Positions 33,634 to 42,266 of a stretch of DNA of 64,000 nt are shown here, piece by piece (position 1 is the first letter of the stretch; each line of letters begins with the position of its first letter). The notes below the pieces were generated by a model. It searched no databases and was not told where the DNA came from. It saw only the letters and a program-made list of their open reading frames with translations. Position numbers and translations under genes: made by a program. Source of the DNA: Sphaerisporangium viridialbum (GTDB lineage: Bacteria > Actinomycetota > Actinomycetes > Streptosporangiales > Streptosporangiaceae); contig NZ_CP187232.1 in NCBI RefSeq assembly GCF_049674955.1, positions 4,402,001-4,466,000 on the forward strand, written 5' to 3'.

Positions 33634-35931
33634 TCAGGGTGCAGCGGTCGCCAGGTCGTGGCAGCGGCTGCTCGCGTCGGTGTCGCCGATGGCCTCGTAC
33701 ACCTCGGCCGCCCGCGCGTACGCTCGGCGGCTCTCGCCGGTCCGGCCCTCGTCGGCCAGCAGGGCCGCCAGGGTCTCCAGGGAGCGGGCCTGCGGGACGG
33801 GCAACTGAGCCTGCTCCATGAGGCTGATCGCCTCGGTGAGCTTGATGATCGCTTCGGTCCGGTGGCCGAGCGATCCCAGACATTCACCGACGCGGGCAAG
33901 CGCGATTGGGCGGGTGAACGCCGCGATGCTCGGCGTAATCCCCAACTGGTCGTCGTTCAGCAGGCCCCACAAGTCGAGGTACTGCTCCAGTGCCTCGGCG
34001 TAGTGTCCGGCGTCGCGAAGGCAGGTGCCGAGGGCGCCGAGACACTGGCAGTACGCATCGATGTCCCCGTTGGCCTTGAACATCTCCGCAGCCTGGGTTT
34101 CCGACGCAGTGGCCTCATCGAGCCGTCCGAGCCTTCGAAGCGCGCCTCCCGCGTTGTGGTGGGCCCAGGCGATCTGCGCCGTGGCGCCACTGCGGGTGGA
34201 GAGGTCCATCGCCTGGGCTGTGTACCGCAGTGTGGTCTCCGGGTCGTCTCGCGGCACCAGATGGACCCAGGCCAGCAAGTTCAGCTGCGTGGCCTGCCGG
34301 GCCGGATCGCCCAGGGCGGCGGCGGCCTCGGCACCGAGGGTGAAGACCTCGTGCCAGTGCGGCGCGTGCATCCACCGGTCGGAGAACCAGTGCATCGACT
34401 CGGCGCAGTCGAGGACGGCGGAGTGCTGGCCGCCGCTCGCTGCCGTCCGCAACGCACCCAGCCAGTTGTCCGCATTCACGCGCAGCCAGTGGTCGGCCTC
34501 CTCCGGGGAGGACAGGTCGGCGAGGTCGGCGTCAGGCCGGTCGGGACGGCCGTGGGCGGGCTCGAACCACCGCCCGGCGGTCGTGGCCATCCGCACCAGC
34601 CACGACGTCATCCTCCCGGTGATCGCGTCACGGTCGGCCGCAGGTTCCTCCTCGTGAAGCCGATCACGGGCGAACAGCCGTACAAGGTCGTGGAAACGGT
34701 AACGGCCCGACGTGCTGTCCTCCAGCAAACCGAGATCGACGAGCTCATCGAGGGCGTCCCAGGCGTCCCCGACCGAGGTCCCGCCGAGCACCGCGGCGAG
34801 GGCGGCGTCGAAGTCCCGGCCGGGCACCAGAGCCAGCCGGCGGAAGACCCGCCGTGCGGATGCGGCCAGTTGGTCGTAGGACATCCCGAACGCGGTCGCG
34901 ATCTTGAGGTCGCCGGCTCTGAGCTGCTCCAGGCGCCGCTCCTCGTCCGCCAACCGGCTGACGAACTCGGCGGCTGGCCAGCCAGGCCTGCTGACCAGCC
35001 GGTTCCCCACGATCCGCAAGGCCAGCGGCAGGCCCCCACAGAACTGGGCAAGCTTGCTGATCGCCGCTCCGCCGTCGGCCGACCCACGCCTTCCCAAGAT
35101 CCCGGTCAGCAGCTCGGCCGCTTCCGCCGGTGGCAGGGGGCCGAGGCTCAGCCGGTGCACGCCCTCCAAACCGGCCAGCAGCCGACGGCTTGTCACGAGC
35201 GCTCTGCTGGGGCCGCCACCTGGGAGGAGCGGGCGTATCTGCTCCTCCGACCCGGCGTTGTCGAGCACCACGAGAACGCGCCGATCCCGCAGCAGCGACC
35301 GATACAACGAGTCGCGCTCCAACGTGTCGTGGGGCATGTGCCGCTCGGCGGTGCCGAGCGCGCGCAGCAGCTGCGTCAGGACGTCGCCGACGGTGAGCGG
35401 CTGGGCGGACATGCCGGCCAGATCGACGAAGAGCACCCCGTCCGGAAAACTCGGCCGCAGCACATGGGCGGCGCGAACGGCGAAGGTGGTCTTGCCCAGA
35501 CCGGCCGCGCCGGTGATGAGCACGACGCCGGCGGCTCCCGGCGCATCCCCGGCGTGCACGAAGTCGTCCGCCCAGGCCAGCTCGGCGGCACGGCCAGTGA
35601 AGTCGTCCACCGATCGAGGCAGCTCGCGCAGACCAGAAGCACGCGTCCAGTGATCCCGCAACCGGCCCTCTCGAGCCAGGTCGATCAGCTGCTGACGGTC
35701 GTCCTCCCCCAACGAGAGCGCCTGCGCCAGAGCGGCGACGGTACGGTGCTGGGGTCCGCTGCTGCGCCCACGCTCCATGTCCGACAAGGTCCGGGCACTG
35801 ACCCCGGATGCCTCAGCGAGTCGTTCCAGCGTCAGACGTGCCGCGTGCCGATGCCGGCGCAGCAGCTCCGCGAAGCTGGATGGGGCGGTGATGGGTCGTT
35901 CCTCGTCGTGTTGTGCCGCGGGCGGCTCCAA
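33634..35931 (-). CDS. XRE-NB-ARC-TPR (STAND) transcriptional regulator
   Basis: The 765-residue protein has an N-terminal XRE HTH (about 20-80: LLRRHRHAARLTLERLAEAS, GVSARTLSDMERGRSSGPQH), an NB-ARC ATPase (P-loop GAAGLGKTTFAVRAA about 140; Walker B VLVVLDNAGSEEQ; GGLPLALRIVGNRL), a winged helix (RYRFHDLVRLFARDRL) and C-terminal TPR repeats from about residue 480. This is the SARP-like STAND architecture that couples ATP-driven oligomerisation to DNA binding in actinomycetes. It is convergent with map. Target unknown. Confidence 0.93.
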   Translation of the reverse strand: MEPPAAQHDEERPITAPSSFAELLRRHRHAARLTLERLAEASGVSARTLSDMERGRSSGPQHRTVAALAQALSLGEDDRQQLIDLAREGRLRDHWTRASGLRELPRSVDDFTGRAAELAWADDFVHAGDAPGAAGVVLITGAAGLGKTTFAVRAAHVLRPSFPDGVLFVDLAGMSAQPLTVGDVLTQLLRALGTAERHMPHDTLERDSLYRSLLRDRRVLVVLDNAGSEEQIRPLLPGGGPSRALVTSRRLLAGLEGVHRLSLGPLPPAEAAELLTGILGRRGSADGGAAISKLAQFCGGLPLALRIVGNRLVSRPGWPAAEFVSRLADEERRLEQLRAGDLKIATAFGMSYDQLAASARRVFRRLALVPGRDFDAALAAVLGGTSVGDAWDALDELVDLGLLEDSTSGRYRFHDLVRLFARDRLHEEEPAADRDAITGRMTSWLVRMATTAGRWFEPAHGRPDRPDADLADLSSPEEADHWLRVNADNWLGALRTAASGGQHSAVLDCAESMHWFSDRWMHAPHWHEVFTLGAEAAAALGDPARQATQLNLLAWVHLVPRDDPETTLRYTAQAMDLSTRSGATAQIAWAHHNAGGALRRLGRLDEATASETQAAEMFKANGDIDAYCQCLGALGTCLRDAGHYAEALEQYLDLWGLLNDDQLGITPSIAAFTRPIALARVGECLGSLGHRTEAIIKLTEAISLMEQAQLPVPQARSLETLAALLADEGRTGESRRAYARAAEVYEAIGDTDASSRCHDLATAAP

Positions 35932-36006
35932 GATTGCCAGCCGGCCTGCTCCTCGCGGCGACCGCTAGAAGCGATGGGGTCCGGGGTGGTGCTCGAAGAG
36001 CAGACA

Positions 36007-36192
36007 CTAATCGGGGTCGTCGGGGTCTTCCTCGATCCCGGGCACGGGGTCGATGCTGTCCCTTTTGAGGAACGCGTTGTTCCCGTAATCGGTCAGCCCG
36101 CCCCAGTGCGTGAAATCCTCATTAGTGGCATCGACGAACGTCTTGAGGAGATTCAGCTCGTTCACGCTACCGTGGTCATTTCTGCGAATCAC
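36007..36192 (-). CDS. Hypothetical small acidic protein
   Basis: The 61-residue frame begins at GTG 36192, overlapping the stop of the Tn3 fragment, and reads MIRRNDHGSVNELNLLKTFV, DATNEDFTHWGGLTDYGNNA and an acidic end. Base composition is lower in GC than its neighbours. No family was recognised; it could be a genuine small gene or a chance frame in transposon debris. Confidence 0.35.
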   Translation of the reverse strand: MIRRNDHGSVNELNLLKTFVDATNEDFTHWGGLTDYGNNAFLKRDSIDPVPGIEEDPDDPD

Positions 36193-36450
36193 ACATCGTC
36201 ACCGTCGTCACACAGCGCTACTTCGATCTGGATGGTGCCGTACAGATCGGCGTGCGACCAGAATAGAGGACTGAGCGCGCGCCGGTCGGCGTCGGTGAGC
36301 CGATCCGCCCAGGCGGGATCTTTCAGAAGCGACTGAACCAACACGGTGTTGACGAACACCAGGGCCGATCGCGGCAGGCGTTCGCGGATCACCTCCCGAG
36401 GGGTGTTCTCCCGGGTAGCGACGGTGGAGAAGTTTGTACAGTGTCTGATT
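36189..36450 (-). pseudogene. Tn3-family transposase, C-terminal fragment
   Basis: The frame contains ALVFVNTVLVQSLLKDPAWA, then DRLTDADRRALSPLFWSHAD, LYGTIQIEV. This matches the extreme C-terminus of Tn3 transposases (NT..LQ..L.DP.W..RLT.EDRR.L.PLFW.H..PYG). The catalytic DDE core is missing. The open frame extends to 36494, but similarity begins around 36420. Confidence 0.7.
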
Positions 36451-36499
36451 AACGAGGGGCTACGCAACATGGTCAACGGAAAGCAGACCGGCAAGTAGG

Positions 36500-36776
36500 G
36501 GTCCCGGTAGTAATGGCGCGGGATCCAACGGATATGCCTTTCACCTGCGCTTATGCAGAGGTCTCAGGCTGATAGGCCAGACCTGAGCCCTGTTGTCTAT
36601 GCAGGCCAGAGGAGTCGGCGGACCTCGCTGGCGGCACTTCCTCGGAACCCGCGGGGTGCGTCAGTCGTACGACAGGGCTGGGGCGCGGTGGGGCCTTGCC
36701 GGGTGACGTTGGTTGTATCTCGCCGCGCTTCTGGCTGGCTGATGCCGGTCGGTGCCGACGTATCGAGACCGGTGGC
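36500..36776. other. Non-coding gap between Tn3 fragment and tetR
   Basis: No gene could be supported here on either strand; open frames present are shadows without a domain or ribosome site. The only clear structure is the hairpin at 36777-36813. Confidence 0.5.
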
Positions 36777-36813
36777 GGGCAGCCGTGGAACCACGTGTTC
36801 CACGCGACTGCCC
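36777..36813 (-). terminator. Bidirectional hairpin after tetR
   Basis: GGGCAG, C, CGTGGAAC, CACGT, GTTCCACG, CGA, CTGCCC forms a two-part stem with a small internal asymmetry, 47 bp beyond the tetR stop. Confidence 0.65.
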
Positions 36814-36859
36814 GTGGGCCGAGGCCCCTTGCCCGGCCGTTGGGGTGACGTTCGTCCGC

Positions 36860-37498
36860 CTACCCGTGGTCGGCGCAGAGTTGGGAGATCAAGGCGGTGC
36901 GGGCCCATGCTTCCCACGTGTCCGGTGACCAGTCGCGGTCGCGGACGAAGATCAGGTAGAGCTGCGGGCTGAGCAGGCCGAACAGCAGGTCCGCCGCCAT
37001 CTCGACGGAGAGGCCGGGGCGGGTGTCGGGCTTGCCGGTCAGGGCTTCGGCCGCTGCGTACTGCACGGTGTAACGCGGGTCGGGGCCGTCCGGCCATTGC
37101 GCGGCGATCTCGGGGTCGGTGGCCGCGGCAGCCGCGATCAGCGGCATGATCGGGGCGACCCGGCCCAGGATCTGGCGGGTGCCGCGGACGTGCGCGCGCA
37201 GTTGCCCGGCCGCGGTGGGCTCGGCGCACGCGGCGCGAAACCACTCACGATCCATGGTGGCGACAGGCTCGGTGTCCCCGGCGATGGACGTGTCGACGAC
37301 GTCCTTGAACAGCGTGCGCTTGTTGCGGAAGACGAAGTAGACCGTCTGGACGGCCACGCCCGCCCGGTCCGCGACCTCCTGCAGGCTCGTCGCCCCGTAG
37401 CCCTGCGCGACGAACAGCTCGCGAGCCGCCTTGACGACCTTTTCGCGGGTACGGCGTGAGCGCTCGGCTCGCTTGTCCGGCCGCTTGACTCGATCCAT
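36860..37498 (-). CDS. TetR family regulator
   Basis: The 212-residue protein has an N-terminal TetR HTH (REKVVKAARELFVAQGYGAT, SLQEVADRAGVAVQTVYFVF, RNKRTLFKDVV) and an all-helical ligand domain. It is divergent from a SAM methyltransferase gene, and the 61-bp spacer has a CTCTAG/CTAGAG inverted repeat. It most likely represses the methyltransferase and itself. Confidence 0.92.
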   Translation of the reverse strand: MDRVKRPDKRAERSRRTREKVVKAARELFVAQGYGATSLQEVADRAGVAVQTVYFVFRNKRTLFKDVVDTSIAGDTEPVATMDREWFRAACAEPTAAGQLRAHVRGTRQILGRVAPIMPLIAAAAATDPEIAAQWPDGPDPRYTVQYAAAEALTGKPDTRPGLSVEMAADLLFGLLSPQLYLIFVRDRDWSPDTWEAWARTALISQLCADHG

Positions 37499-37511
37499 GT
37501 TGCGAGTATAT

Positions 37512-37532
37512 CTCTAGAGTGTGCCACTAGAG
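37512..37532. promoter_or_regulatory. TetR operator-like inverted repeat
   Basis: CTCTAG, nine bases, CTAGAG lies between tetR and the methyltransferase; a further CTCTA occurs at 37539-37543. The span of 21 bp fits a TetR dimer site. Confidence 0.6.
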
Positions 37533-37559
37533 TTCAACTCTAATTTCTTGGAGGAGACG

Positions 37560-38228
37560 ATGAACCAGCCCATCACCACCCAGAAGCCGGACCCGGACCT
37601 GACCTCACCGCAGCGAGACCAGGAGGAGGAGTCCGTCCACCGCGCACTGGAGGGCTATTACCACGCTGGCAAGCCGCCGTGGGACACCGGCGTGACGCCG
37701 CCCGAGCTGGTCGCCCTGGTAGAGGGGCACGGCGCGCTGCTGCCCGGCCGCGCCCTCGAACTCGGGTGCGGCACGGGGACCAACGCCATCTACCTCGCAC
37801 GGCACGGCTGGGAGGTGACGGCCGTCGACCTGATCGACCACGCCGTTGACCAGGCCAGGGAGAAGGCCGAGGCGGCGGGAGCGGTGGTACGGCTGCTGCA
37901 CGGAGACGCCACCCGCCTCGACGAGCTGGACGCGCCCGGTCCCTTCGACCTGTTCTTCGACCTGAGCTGCTACTGCGGGATCCCGCTGCACCGCCGCGAC
38001 GCCTACGCCGCCGGACTCACCCACCGCGCCGCTCCCGGAGCACGGCTGCTGATGTTCGGGTACGGCCCCGAGCCGCTCGGCAACCCGATCCCCGAGGTCA
38101 CGTCGTGGGCGGCAGGCGTCACAGCCGACGAACTCCGCGCCAGGTTCGCCGGCTGGGAACTACTCGACGTCACACCGGGCACCAACTCGGTGCCGACCTT
38201 CTGGTTCACGCTGCGCCGCGACGCTTAG
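37560..38228 (+). CDS. Class I SAM-dependent methyltransferase
   Basis: The 222-residue protein starts MNQPITTQKPDPDLTSPQRD and has the SAM core: ALELGCGTGTNAIYLARHGW (glycine loop), VTAVDLIDHAVDQAREKAEA (acidic loop) and GPFDLFFDLSCYCGIPLHRR. WDTGVTPPELVALV upstream is usual in the UbiE/thiopurine-like group. GGAGGAG lies 5 bp before ATG 37560. It is regulated by the divergent TetR protein. Substrate unknown; detoxification of a small molecule is plausible. Confidence 0.92.
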   Translation: MNQPITTQKPDPDLTSPQRDQEEESVHRALEGYYHAGKPPWDTGVTPPELVALVEGHGALLPGRALELGCGTGTNAIYLARHGWEVTAVDLIDHAVDQAREKAEAAGAVVRLLHGDATRLDELDAPGPFDLFFDLSCYCGIPLHRRDAYAAGLTHRAAPGARLLMFGYGPEPLGNPIPEVTSWAAGVTADELRARFAGWELLDVTPGTNSVPTFWFTLRRDA

Positions 38229-38371
38229 AGAGTCGGGCATGTAGCTGAAAACGGGCCCCTGTTCCCACCCACTCCCCGCAGGACAGGCACATGCAGGCCG
38301 CCGGGTGAGGGCTCTGCACGGAGCCAGAGCACAGGCACGCACTTCGGGCACGCGTGCAAGGCGACCGTCAT
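38225..38371 (-). pseudogene. Small zinc-ribbon protein with frameshift
   Basis: From ATG 38371 the minus strand reads MTVALHACPKCVPVLWLRAE. Removing one C in the following CCC run gives PSPAACMCLSCGEWVGTGAR. The CPKC and CLSC pairs form a zinc-ribbon pattern only when both frames are joined. The gene is thus broken or contains a sequence error. Confidence 0.4.
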
Positions 38372-38528
38372 GAGCCTGACGGCGGCGATCATGGCTGGCG
38401 CGAGACTGACACAATTCATCACGTAATCGGTCACGTCGATTATCTGGCCTGACCGCTGCTGATAGCCGACGGCGCCCCTGCCGCGCCGTGCGAGGTGGGG
38501 GCGCCCTGGCGTGCCTGGAGGCCCCCCC

Positions 38529-39316
38529 ATGCCGGTCAGTTTCCTGTCCGCCGAGCAACGCAGCCGATACGGCGTTTCCAACGGCATCCCCGACATCGCT
38601 CAGCTGGGCGCCTTCTTCCACCTGGATGCCGACGACCGGCGCCGGGCGATGGCCGCCAACGGCGCCCGCAACCAGCTCGGCTGGTCCCTGCAACTGGGCA
38701 CCGCACGGTTCTTGAACTGCTTCCTGGACAATCCCGAGGACTTCCCGCCGCGGTGGTCGACTACGTCGCCGAGCAGCTCGGCCTGCAGGCCGCCGACCTG
38801 AAGGGGTACGGCGAGAAGGAGGCCCGCTGGGATCACCAGGAGCAGATCCGCACCGGCTACGGCTTCACCGCCTTTGAAGGCGAGCAGTGGTTCGCGCTGG
38901 CCTGCTGGCTCTACAAACGGGCCTGGACCACGAACGAGCGCCCGATCGTGCTGTTCGACCTGGCCACCCACCGCCTGGTGGAGGCCAAGATCCTGCTGCC
39001 CGGCGTCACCACCCTGGAGCGGCTGATCGCCGCGCTGCGCGAGCGCGTCGCCGCCCGCCAGCACGCGCTGCTGGCCACCGCCCCCAGCCCGAACCAGGCC
39101 GTCGTGCTGGAGAACCTGGTCAAGGTCGAGGAGGGCCGGCGCGTCTCCCGGCTGGACCGACTACGCAAAAGCCCCACCGACGTCAACAGCACCGGCCTGG
39201 TCAAGGCCCTGGATCGGCATGTGGAACTGCGCGACCTGGGCGGGACCACCTGGGACCTGAGCGCGGTACCGCCCGGCAAGATCGCCGCACTGGCCCCGCA
39301 ATCTACTCAAATTTAA
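38529..39316 (+). pseudogene. Tn3-family transposase, N-terminal fragment (DUF4158), frameshifted
   Basis: ATG 38529 begins MPVSFLSAEQRSRYGVSNGI and NQLGWSLQLGTARFLNCFLD, the DUF4158 N-terminus. At about 38748 one base is missing; the next frame continues VVDYVAEQLGLQAADLKGYG, WFALACWLYKRAWTTNERPI, EAKILLPGVTTLERLIAALR and VPPGKIAAL before an abrupt junction near 39295 to unrelated AT-rich sequence. Only about 260 of roughly 1000 residues remain. Confidence 0.82.
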
Positions 39317-39439
39317 TGCTCTCTCAGCCCAGCATGGCGGCCAGGTGCGCGTCGGCGTCGATCAGCGAGGCTTACGTTTCGTCCTAACGATCCAGGCGGT
39401 TTTGCTAGCTTTGTGCTCCCGATCTACGTCAGGAGCGCC

Positions 39440-41104
39440 GTGCCAAGGAGGGACGATCCCGCTGCGCTGGAGCGGTTGTGCCGGGAGTACGGCGATCATC
39501 TCTACGACTACTGCCGGTCTGCGCTGGATGACGATGAAGCGCTCACCGCGGCGGTGGGAGCGTTGCATGGAGCCGTTGCCCATACCGACCGGTTGTACGA
39601 CGCGACGCGGCTGCGCGCGTGGCTGTACGCCCTGGCGCGCGCGGAGTGCCAGGCCCGGCAGGGCGGAGTGAGGCACAGCGGCGCGTACGCCAGGCAGGGG
39701 CGCGGCGGGTCGCCGGAGCTGGCGGTCGAGGTGCTCGCCTGCTTGGAGCCGCGCGAGCGGGAGATCCTCGACCTGACGCTGCGCCACGGCCTCAAGGCCG
39801 AGGAGGTGGCCCGGGTGCTGGACATCTCGGTGGAAGCTGCGGAGTCGGCCGCGGGCCTGGGCAGGCGGCATGCCGAGCAGTGGCTGGCGGCCGTGATGGA
39901 CGCCAGGAGCGCCACTCCGAGGTGCTCGGTGCTGCCGGGCCTGGTGAAGTCGTGGGCCGAATCGCCGACGCGGCTGCTGCGCGCCCACATCAGCCGGCAC
40001 GTGCGTTCCTGCGCCGGCTGCGAAGGCGTACCGCCGAAGGCCTCGATCAGCGTGCTGCTGTCACGTCTGCCGATCCTGGCCGGCCCCGCCCCCTCCGAGC
40101 GGCTCTTGGCCGGCGCCGATGAGTCGTTCACCGCGGCCGAGACGCGCACCGAGAGCTGGCACCCCGACGGGTTCCCCGTGCAGCCCGACGCGCTGGAGGA
40201 CCCGCCCCCGCCGCAGGATCCGCTGACGGTCGAGGAAGGCTTCGCCCCCGAGCGCGCCGAGGGCCGGAACCCGAAGGTGCCCGAGGAGTTCTGGGAGCTC
40301 GATCCCGACGCCGACGATCCCGAGAACCGGATCCGGTGGGGACGGGTGGCCCTGGTGACCGTTGTGTCGGTGGCGTCGGCCGGGGCGATCTGGTCCCTGG
40401 TCTTCGGCCCCACCGGCAAACATCCGGTTGACGTCGAGGCCGCCGGTGGCACGATCGTGGTGGTTCCCGGCGACTCGCTGCCGCCCATGCTCGACTCCCC
40501 GCCCCCGCCACCTCCTGGTGGCACCGCTGCGCCGGCCACCACCCCGGGAACGGCCCAGCCACGCGCATCAGTACCGGTGCCGCCGCCGTCCAGCCGTACG
40601 CACCCCTCGGCGACGCCCTCGAGTAAGCCCAAGCGCACTGGGCCGCCGTCGGCGAACAACGGGCCGGTCACCCCTCCGCCGCCCCCCAAATCATCGCAAC
40701 CCAAGGCGTCGCGGAGCTCCCAGCCTCAGGCCAAGCAGAGCTCCAGCGCGCCACCGACACCGCCGCCTCCCCCGCCGCCATCGGCCTCGGTCTCCACCAG
40801 CTCAGTCGACATGGGATACAGCCGGCGAGGATCGGTGACGGTGCGGTCCCAGACCGGGACGATCAGATGGCAGGCCGGGAACTCCACCGTCAGCACCTCC
40901 CCCGTCAGCGGCAGCCTGCAAGAAGGCGAGACCGGGACCATCACCTTCGATCTCAACGTCGGGAGGGGAACCACCTCCGACTGCGACAGGCCCTTGTCCA
41001 CGTCCATGACGATCTCGTGGTCGGGCGACAACAAGGGCACCGGAGGCTCAGGCACCATCGGCGTGACCATCTCCTACACCAAACCCTGTCCCAAGGCCCT
41101 TTGA
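39440..41104 (+). CDS. Membrane-tethered sigma-70-like protein with extracellular domain
   Basis: The 554-residue protein starts at GTG 39440 behind AGGAG. Residues about 1-160 form an ECF-like sigma module (LERLCREYGDHLYDYCRSAL; LRAWLYALARAECQAR; CLEPREREILDLTLRHGLKA, EEVARVLDISVEAAESAAGL). A Cys-containing segment (ISRHVRSCAGCEG) resembles an anti-sigma zinc motif. A single membrane helix at about 302-324 (WGRVALVTVVSVASAGAIW) precedes a long Pro/Ser-rich linker and a C-terminal beta-domain (about 450-554: VDMGYSRRGSVTVRSQTGTI, GETGTITFDLNV). Such sigma-membrane-exodomain fusions occur in Streptosporangiales; the exodomain probably faces outward. Confidence 0.82.
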   Translation: MPRRDDPAALERLCREYGDHLYDYCRSALDDDEALTAAVGALHGAVAHTDRLYDATRLRAWLYALARAECQARQGGVRHSGAYARQGRGGSPELAVEVLACLEPREREILDLTLRHGLKAEEVARVLDISVEAAESAAGLGRRHAEQWLAAVMDARSATPRCSVLPGLVKSWAESPTRLLRAHISRHVRSCAGCEGVPPKASISVLLSRLPILAGPAPSERLLAGADESFTAAETRTESWHPDGFPVQPDALEDPPPPQDPLTVEEGFAPERAEGRNPKVPEEFWELDPDADDPENRIRWGRVALVTVVSVASAGAIWSLVFGPTGKHPVDVEAAGGTIVVVPGDSLPPMLDSPPPPPPGGTAAPATTPGTAQPRASVPVPPPSSRTHPSATPSSKPKRTGPPSANNGPVTPPPPPKSSQPKASRSSQPQAKQSSSAPPTPPPPPPPSASVSTSSVDMGYSRRGSVTVRSQTGTIRWQAGNSTVSTSPVSGSLQEGETGTITFDLNVGRGTTSDCDRPLSTSMTISWSGDNKGTGGSGTIGVTISYTKPCPKAL

Positions 41105-41210
41105 ACCGGCACGCTTCACCCGCGTCTCAGGGCGCTGGCCCACGCCATCGGATCGCGGGTAAACAACAGCTCTTGAGTTGAGGGCGCCGAATCCTCCTCA
41201 CCCTGCACGC

Positions 41211-41684
41211 TCACTGCCTGCGAACTGCGTCTTCGAGGTCGGCGTGGGTGGCGAGTTCGTCCATGAGCTGGTCGACCGCCCGGGCCGACAGACGCCCGCC
41301 GCGGCGATTGAGGAACAGCGCCGGGGTGTCGGCGCCGGGCCAGGAGGCGCGGTCGGTGCGCCACTCGGTGATGGAGGTCCGCGCGGTGCCGTCCAGGAGC
41401 GGGATCTCGCGGGAGGTCTCGCCCTTGCCGGAGCGGACGATGACCTTGCCTTTGCGCGCCGAGAGCGGGACGTCGTCGTCCAGAGCGACGAGCTCGGCGA
41501 TCCGGACGCCGGAGTAGAACAGCAGCCGGCCGATGGCGCGGTCGCGGGCGAGGGGGCGGCGTTCGACGGCGCGCAGGTAGCGCTTCTGCTGGCGGGCGTC
41601 CAGGGCGCGGGGCGCGAGCTTGAGGGCGTCGTCGCGGCGGACGACGGCGGGGCCGAGTCCGAGCTGGGTGAAGAAGTGGTCCAA
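41211..41684 (-). pseudogene. Tyrosine recombinase fragment
   Basis: The frame contains LGLGPAVVRRDDALKLAPRA, RDRAIGRLLFYSGVRIAELV, ALDDDV and KGKVIVRSGKGETSREIPLL. YSGVRIAELVAL is the first catalytic Arg box of XerC/D-like recombinases. The second half with H-x-x-R, GH and the Tyr nucleophile is missing: the frame ends shortly after LSARAVDQLMDELATHADLE. The SAM-like N-terminal domain is mostly absent too, so this is a relic. Confidence 0.75.
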
Positions 41685-41689
41685 CGGCC

Positions 41690-41826
41690 ATGCACCTCGG
41701 AGCGGACATCATGAGCGGCCGCCGCACGACGAACGCGGCGCACGCCAGGCCGAGGATCGCCAGGCTCAGGAGCACGATCCTGCGCGTACGGCGGGACGGT
41801 GCTGACAGAGATTCGCTGTGGTTCAT
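41690..41826 (-). pseudogene. 5' fragment of a single-helix exported protein
   Basis: From ATG 41826: MNHSESLSAPSRRTRRIVLL, then SLAILGLACAAFVVRRPLMM, a basic start and one membrane helix, after which the frame runs out of phase into the integrase fragment. Its upstream region is a copy of the repeat found before the serine hydrolase gene. The rest of the protein has been lost. Confidence 0.4.
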
Positions 41827-41895
41827 GCCCCATCGAAGCCGGAGGGCTGTTGCGGTGGCATATGCGATTTTCCATACGTTCGCGATACACGCGAT
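41785..41895. repeat. Upstream-region repeat, copy 1
   Basis: About 100 bp, including TATCGCGAACGTATGGAAAA on the minus strand, aligns with 43540-43634 with scattered differences. It covers the 5' end and upstream region of the minus-strand exported-protein fragment. Confidence 0.55.
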
Positions 41896-42000
41896 GCTCG
41901 GCTTGGTGCAGTGCGGAGCGCATGATCCGGTCGATCCGCTCCGCCGCCGGCGGCTCGATCTGCCTGCAACTCGTTGGCCCTATGCATGGCGAGGATCTGC
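41865..42000 (-). pseudogene. Second-type Tn3 transposase fragment
   Basis: The minus strand reads IEPPAAERIDRIMRSALHQA, EHRVY. This matches the IEPPT.GR..R.V.SA segment of Tn3 transposases and is paralogous to the fragment at 50235-50590. Only about 40 codons are recognisable. Confidence 0.5.
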
Positions 42001-42266
42001 TGCGCCCAACCGGGCTCGCAATCGAACGGCGTTGAATCGTCCAGCCCCGATGGACCAAACGACGAAGCCCCGCTGAACAGCACAGTAATCCACCCCCGAG
42101 AGGCGCACTGGTCTCGCATGACCGCGTGCTGGCAGCCACGTTGCCCACCGACGGGGATGACGACCACATAGCGGCAGACACGCTGGCGGTAGAAGACGGC
42201 CTGGGCACGTGCCCGGCACGCCGGGCTCAGGAGATTCCTTCTCTTCGTGTCTGCCGCCGGACCGGT

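Noticed and set aside
40500..40800. Pro-rich low-complexity DNA as possible repeat array or CRISPR
   Set aside because: It encodes the Pro/Ser stalk of the membrane sigma protein; there are no regular spacers.
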